Assembly: GCF_938030725.1 (NCBI RefSeq)
Contig: NZ_CALHIQ010000122.1
Location: 1 to 7,562 of the forward strand
Source: an uncultured Fretibacterium sp.
Lineage (GTDB): Bacteria; Synergistota; Synergistia; Synergistales; Aminobacteriaceae
Reading direction: 5' to 3'
Length of the DNA: 7,562 nt
Shown here: in pieces, positions 5,978 through 7,562 of the stretch
Position numbering within the stretch: position 1 is the stretch's first letter
How the letters are laid out: every line of letters begins with the position of its first letter
Notes under the pieces: model-generated
What the model was told of the DNA's origin: nothing
The model's input: only the letters and a program-made list of their open reading frames with translations
Databases searched by the model: none
Program-made: the position numbers and the translations under genes

Positions 5978-6498
5978 CACCGGTCCTCCTGGGGCCTGTG
6001 GGGCATGGGCAGCGGAGGAAAGCGCTCGCGCAGGCGGCGGAACACGCCGGGGGGCACCATGTCGTGGACCGTCCCCCCGAAGCGGAAGATGTCGCGGATG
6101 CCGCTGCTGGAAACGAAGGAGTATCGCGGGTCCGTGACGATGAAAAAGGTTTCGATCTCCGGAGCCAACTGACGGTTCATCAGCGCCATCTGAAACTCGT
6201 ACTCGAAGTCCGACATGGCCCGCAGCCCCCGGATGATGACGCGCGACTGCACCTGGCGCATGTAGTCGACGAGCAGGCCCGAAAAGTGCTCCACCCTGAC
6301 GTTCGGAAGGTAGCTCAGGGCCTCGCGCGCCATGGCGCACCGATCCTCCACGCTGAAGGTGGAGTTCTTCTGCGCGTTCACGAGGATGCTCACCCGCACC
6401 TCGTCGAAGATGGCGGAGGCCCGCTCTGCGATGTAGATGTGTCCGTTGGTGATGGGGTCGAAGGAGCCGGGGTAGACGGCGCGGACGCTCCTCTGCAT
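5977..6498 (-). CDS. coaD: Phosphopantetheine adenylyltransferase (CoaD)
   Basis: CoaD joins 4'-phosphopantetheine and ATP to give dephospho-CoA and pyrophosphate, the penultimate step of coenzyme A synthesis. The protein has 173 residues, slightly longer than the ~160 of E. coli because of a proline- and arginine-rich tail (PPLPMPHRPQEDR). The nucleotidyltransferase signature AVYPGSFDPITNGH (7-20) includes the (T/H)xGH motif as TNGH at 17-20. The phosphopantetheine and ATP-binding segment IIRGLRAMSDFEYEFQMALMNR (88-109) and the SSSGIRDI motif (130-137) are complete. The ATG at 6498-6496 has AGGAGG (6513-6508) at 9 bases, and rsmD ends 18 bases upstream. The rsmD-coaD pair is a widely conserved neighbourhood in bacteria. 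It shares one base with the following glycosylase gene. Confidence 0.98.
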   Translation of the reverse strand: MQRSVRAVYPGSFDPITNGHIYIAERASAIFDEVRVSILVNAQKNSTFSVEDRCAMAREALSYLPNVRVEHFSGLLVDYMRQVQSRVIIRGLRAMSDFEYEFQMALMNRQLAPEIETFFIVTDPRYSFVSSSGIRDIFRFGGTVHDMVPPGVFRRLRERFPPLPMPHRPQEDR

Positions 6499-6516
6499 GA
6501 TGGTTCGCCTCCTGAA

Positions 6517-7044
6517 CTAAACGAGTGTTTGCGCCGGTGCCTGGTCCGTTCGCGCCTCCGCGGCCCTCAGAAACGACAGGCGGCTCTCGCCGTAGTCCCG
6601 TTGGGAAGTGAGCTCCCACGCGGGCGTCAGCGTCAACTCCTCCCGGACGGAGTGCTCCGCGACGAGGACCCCTCCGCGAGCCAGCAGCCCCTCAAGCCCC
6701 CGCACGCCCAGAAGCGACGCCCCCCAGCCCTCGTGATAGGGTGGGTCGGCGAAGATGACGTCGAACTGGAGGCCCCGCTTTCCGAGCCAGGCGATGGCGC
6801 GACGCAGCTCCAGGGACAGCACCACGGCGCGGCGTCGAGCGTCCGCGGGCAGCGCGCGCTCAATGGCCTGAGCCCTCTCTCGGAGGGACTCGACCCACGT
6901 CACGCTGGCGCCCCGCTCCAGGGCCGCCCTCCCGACCCGTCCCGTCCCGGCGAAGAGGTCCAGAAACCTCCCGCCGTCCACGTTCCCCAGGATGCTGAAG
7001 AGGGCCAGCAACACGCGGCCTGCCGTGGGGCGGACCGCTTTCAT
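6517..7044 (-). CDS. rsmD: 16S rRNA (guanine966-N2)-methyltransferase RsmD
   Basis: RsmD uses S-adenosylmethionine to methylate N2 of G966 in 16S rRNA. The protein has 175 residues, shorter than the ~185-200 usual for the family. SAM-binding motif I is FLDLFAGTGRVGRAAL (27-42). The catalytic DPPY of N2-type methyltransferases is at 100-103 inside FDVIFADPPYHEGWG. KAVRPTAGRVLLALFSIL (2-19) matches the family segment usually seen as TRPTTDRVREALFNIL. In most homologues about 15-25 residues (a strand with a GxxxGRxL pattern) precede that segment; here they are missing. The ATG at 7044-7042 is well supported: it overlaps the upstream stop as ATGA, and GGAGGA (7059-7054) is 9 bases before it. The upstream in-frame sequence is the trmB end read in another frame and does not supply the missing strand. 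The last ~15 residues are low in conserved character. Confidence 0.93.
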   Translation of the reverse strand: MKAVRPTAGRVLLALFSILGNVDGGRFLDLFAGTGRVGRAALERGASVTWVESLRERAQAIERALPADARRRAVVLSLELRRAIAWLGKRGLQFDVIFADPPYHEGWGASLLGVRGLEGLLARGGVLVAEHSVREELTLTPAWELTSQRDYGESRLSFLRAAEARTDQAPAQTLV

Positions 7045-7562
7045 CCTGACGGTTCCTCCGCTGCGTCGATGCGGGCCGCCACGTCGGCGAGGGCTCCCTT
7101 CACGGCGGGGGTCAGGAAGGCGTTTGCCGTCCGGTCCAGCCGGACCAGCGCGCCTCCGTCCCGCGGCGAGATGTGGATGTAGTAGCGCTGGTCGAACTCC
7201 TCGTCGTTTGAGAAGGCTTCGAGCAGAAAGCCGCCCTCCGGACCCCGTTCCAAGGCGAGCCGTCCGAAGGACCACCGCGCGTCCCCGACGCCTCCGCTGA
7301 CGTCCGCCAGGGCGCTCAGCCACTCCTCCGTCGGCCGGCGCCTCGTCCTGATGTGCACCTCAGATCCCTCCCAGGTTTGCCGCGCCGTGGTGAAGGGGCG
7401 CGTCTTAACGAAGGTCAACCGGTAGATAGGCTTCCCCAGCTCCAGCCATTTGCGCTCGTATTTCGTCGTCACGCTGCGGGCGGGATTGACCTCGAAGCCC
7501 CGGCCCTCCAGCGCTGCGTGATTCCCGATCCGATCCAGCGCCTCGCGGGCGTAGGGCTCGTC
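7041..7562 (-). CDS. trmB: tRNA (guanine46-N7)-methyltransferase TrmB, C-terminal part only
   Basis: This is the C-terminal 173 residues of a protein whose start lies beyond base 7562. It begins DEPYAREALDRIGNHAALEG, like the TDWEPYA segment of E. coli TrmB. It continues through TTKYERKWLELGKPIYRLTF, which matches the family segment TRFEQRGxRLGHGVWDL that contacts tRNA and the active site. TrmB methylates N7 of G46 in the tRNA variable loop using SAM. E. coli TrmB ends soon after this segment, whereas here about 120 more residues follow, with a predicted mixed alpha/beta character. Long C-terminal extensions are known in Aquifex- and Thermotoga-type enzymes. The catalytic SAM domain is not in the window, so activity cannot be judged. 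A GTG within the frame at 7472 is internal, because the family sequence continues in frame to the window edge. The stop overlaps the rsmD start as ATGA. Confidence 0.88.
   Translation of the reverse strand, partial: DEPYAREALDRIGNHAALEGRGFEVNPARSVTTKYERKWLELGKPIYRLTFVKTRPFTTARQTWEGSEVHIRTRRRPTEEWLSALADVSGGVGDARWSFGRLALERGPEGGFLLEAFSNDEEFDQRYYIHISPRDGGALVRLDRTANAFLTPAVKGALADVAARIDAAEEPSG

Noticed and set aside
4412..6172. A 586-codon open frame on the plus strand
   Set aside because: It lies opposite murJ, the glycosylase gene and part of coaD, all of which have clear family motifs. Its translation is a low-complexity mix of Gly, Arg, Glu, Gln and His, as expected from the complement of GC-rich coding sequence.
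5978..6619. N-terminal extension of the DNA glycosylase up to 6619
   Set aside because: The extension is coaD and the rsmD end read in another frame. The 217-residue form from 5977 has the normal family length and a strong ribosome site.
5956..7182. A 408-codon open frame on the plus strand
   Set aside because: It is antisense to coaD, rsmD and trmB, crosses several gene boundaries, and shows no recognisable domain.

Overview
The window is a GC-rich stretch of bacterial chromosome. Every gene I can support lies on the minus strand, so transcription runs from high to low coordinates. It reads as core genome: chaperonin, tRNA modification, rRNA methylation, coenzyme A synthesis, base-excision repair and peptidoglycan-precursor export. 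I see no mobile element, CRISPR array, rRNA, tRNA or sign of recent transfer. The longest gene-free stretch is about 210 bases, so there is no large empty region. The organism makes peptidoglycan (MurJ), controls groESL through a CIRCE/HrcA element, and has a TrmB with a long C-terminal extension of the kind I associate with Aquifex- and Thermotoga-like enzymes. My best guess is a Synergistota member, held loosely because it rests on remembered protein character and not on a search.

Layout in the direction of transcription. Positions 7562-2122 hold seven closely packed genes: trmB (5' end outside the window), rsmD, coaD, a 3-methyladenine DNA glycosylase, murJ, an unrecognised exported protein, and tsaD. 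Successive junctions are a 4-base overlap, an 18-base gap, a 1-base overlap, a 36-base gap, a 20-base gap and a 4-base overlap. I see no terminator inside the run, so it is probably one operon with translational coupling at three junctions. Both ends of the run act on tRNA (m7G46 methylation and t6A37 synthesis).

Positions 2121-1985 form a gap with a perfect 18-base inverted repeat beside a possible -10 box. It precedes a small AhpD-like (carboxymuconolactone decarboxylase family) gene that ends in a clear intrinsic terminator. Positions 1590-1437 carry a CIRCE operator and leader for groES-groEL. groES is complete, and groEL runs off the low-coordinate edge after about 362 residues.

I did not find a clearly new biological system. 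The points most worth a second look are the unrecognised exported protein coupled to tsaD, the perfect palindrome in front of the AhpD-like gene, the unusually short RsmD N-terminus, and the roughly 120-residue tail on TrmB.
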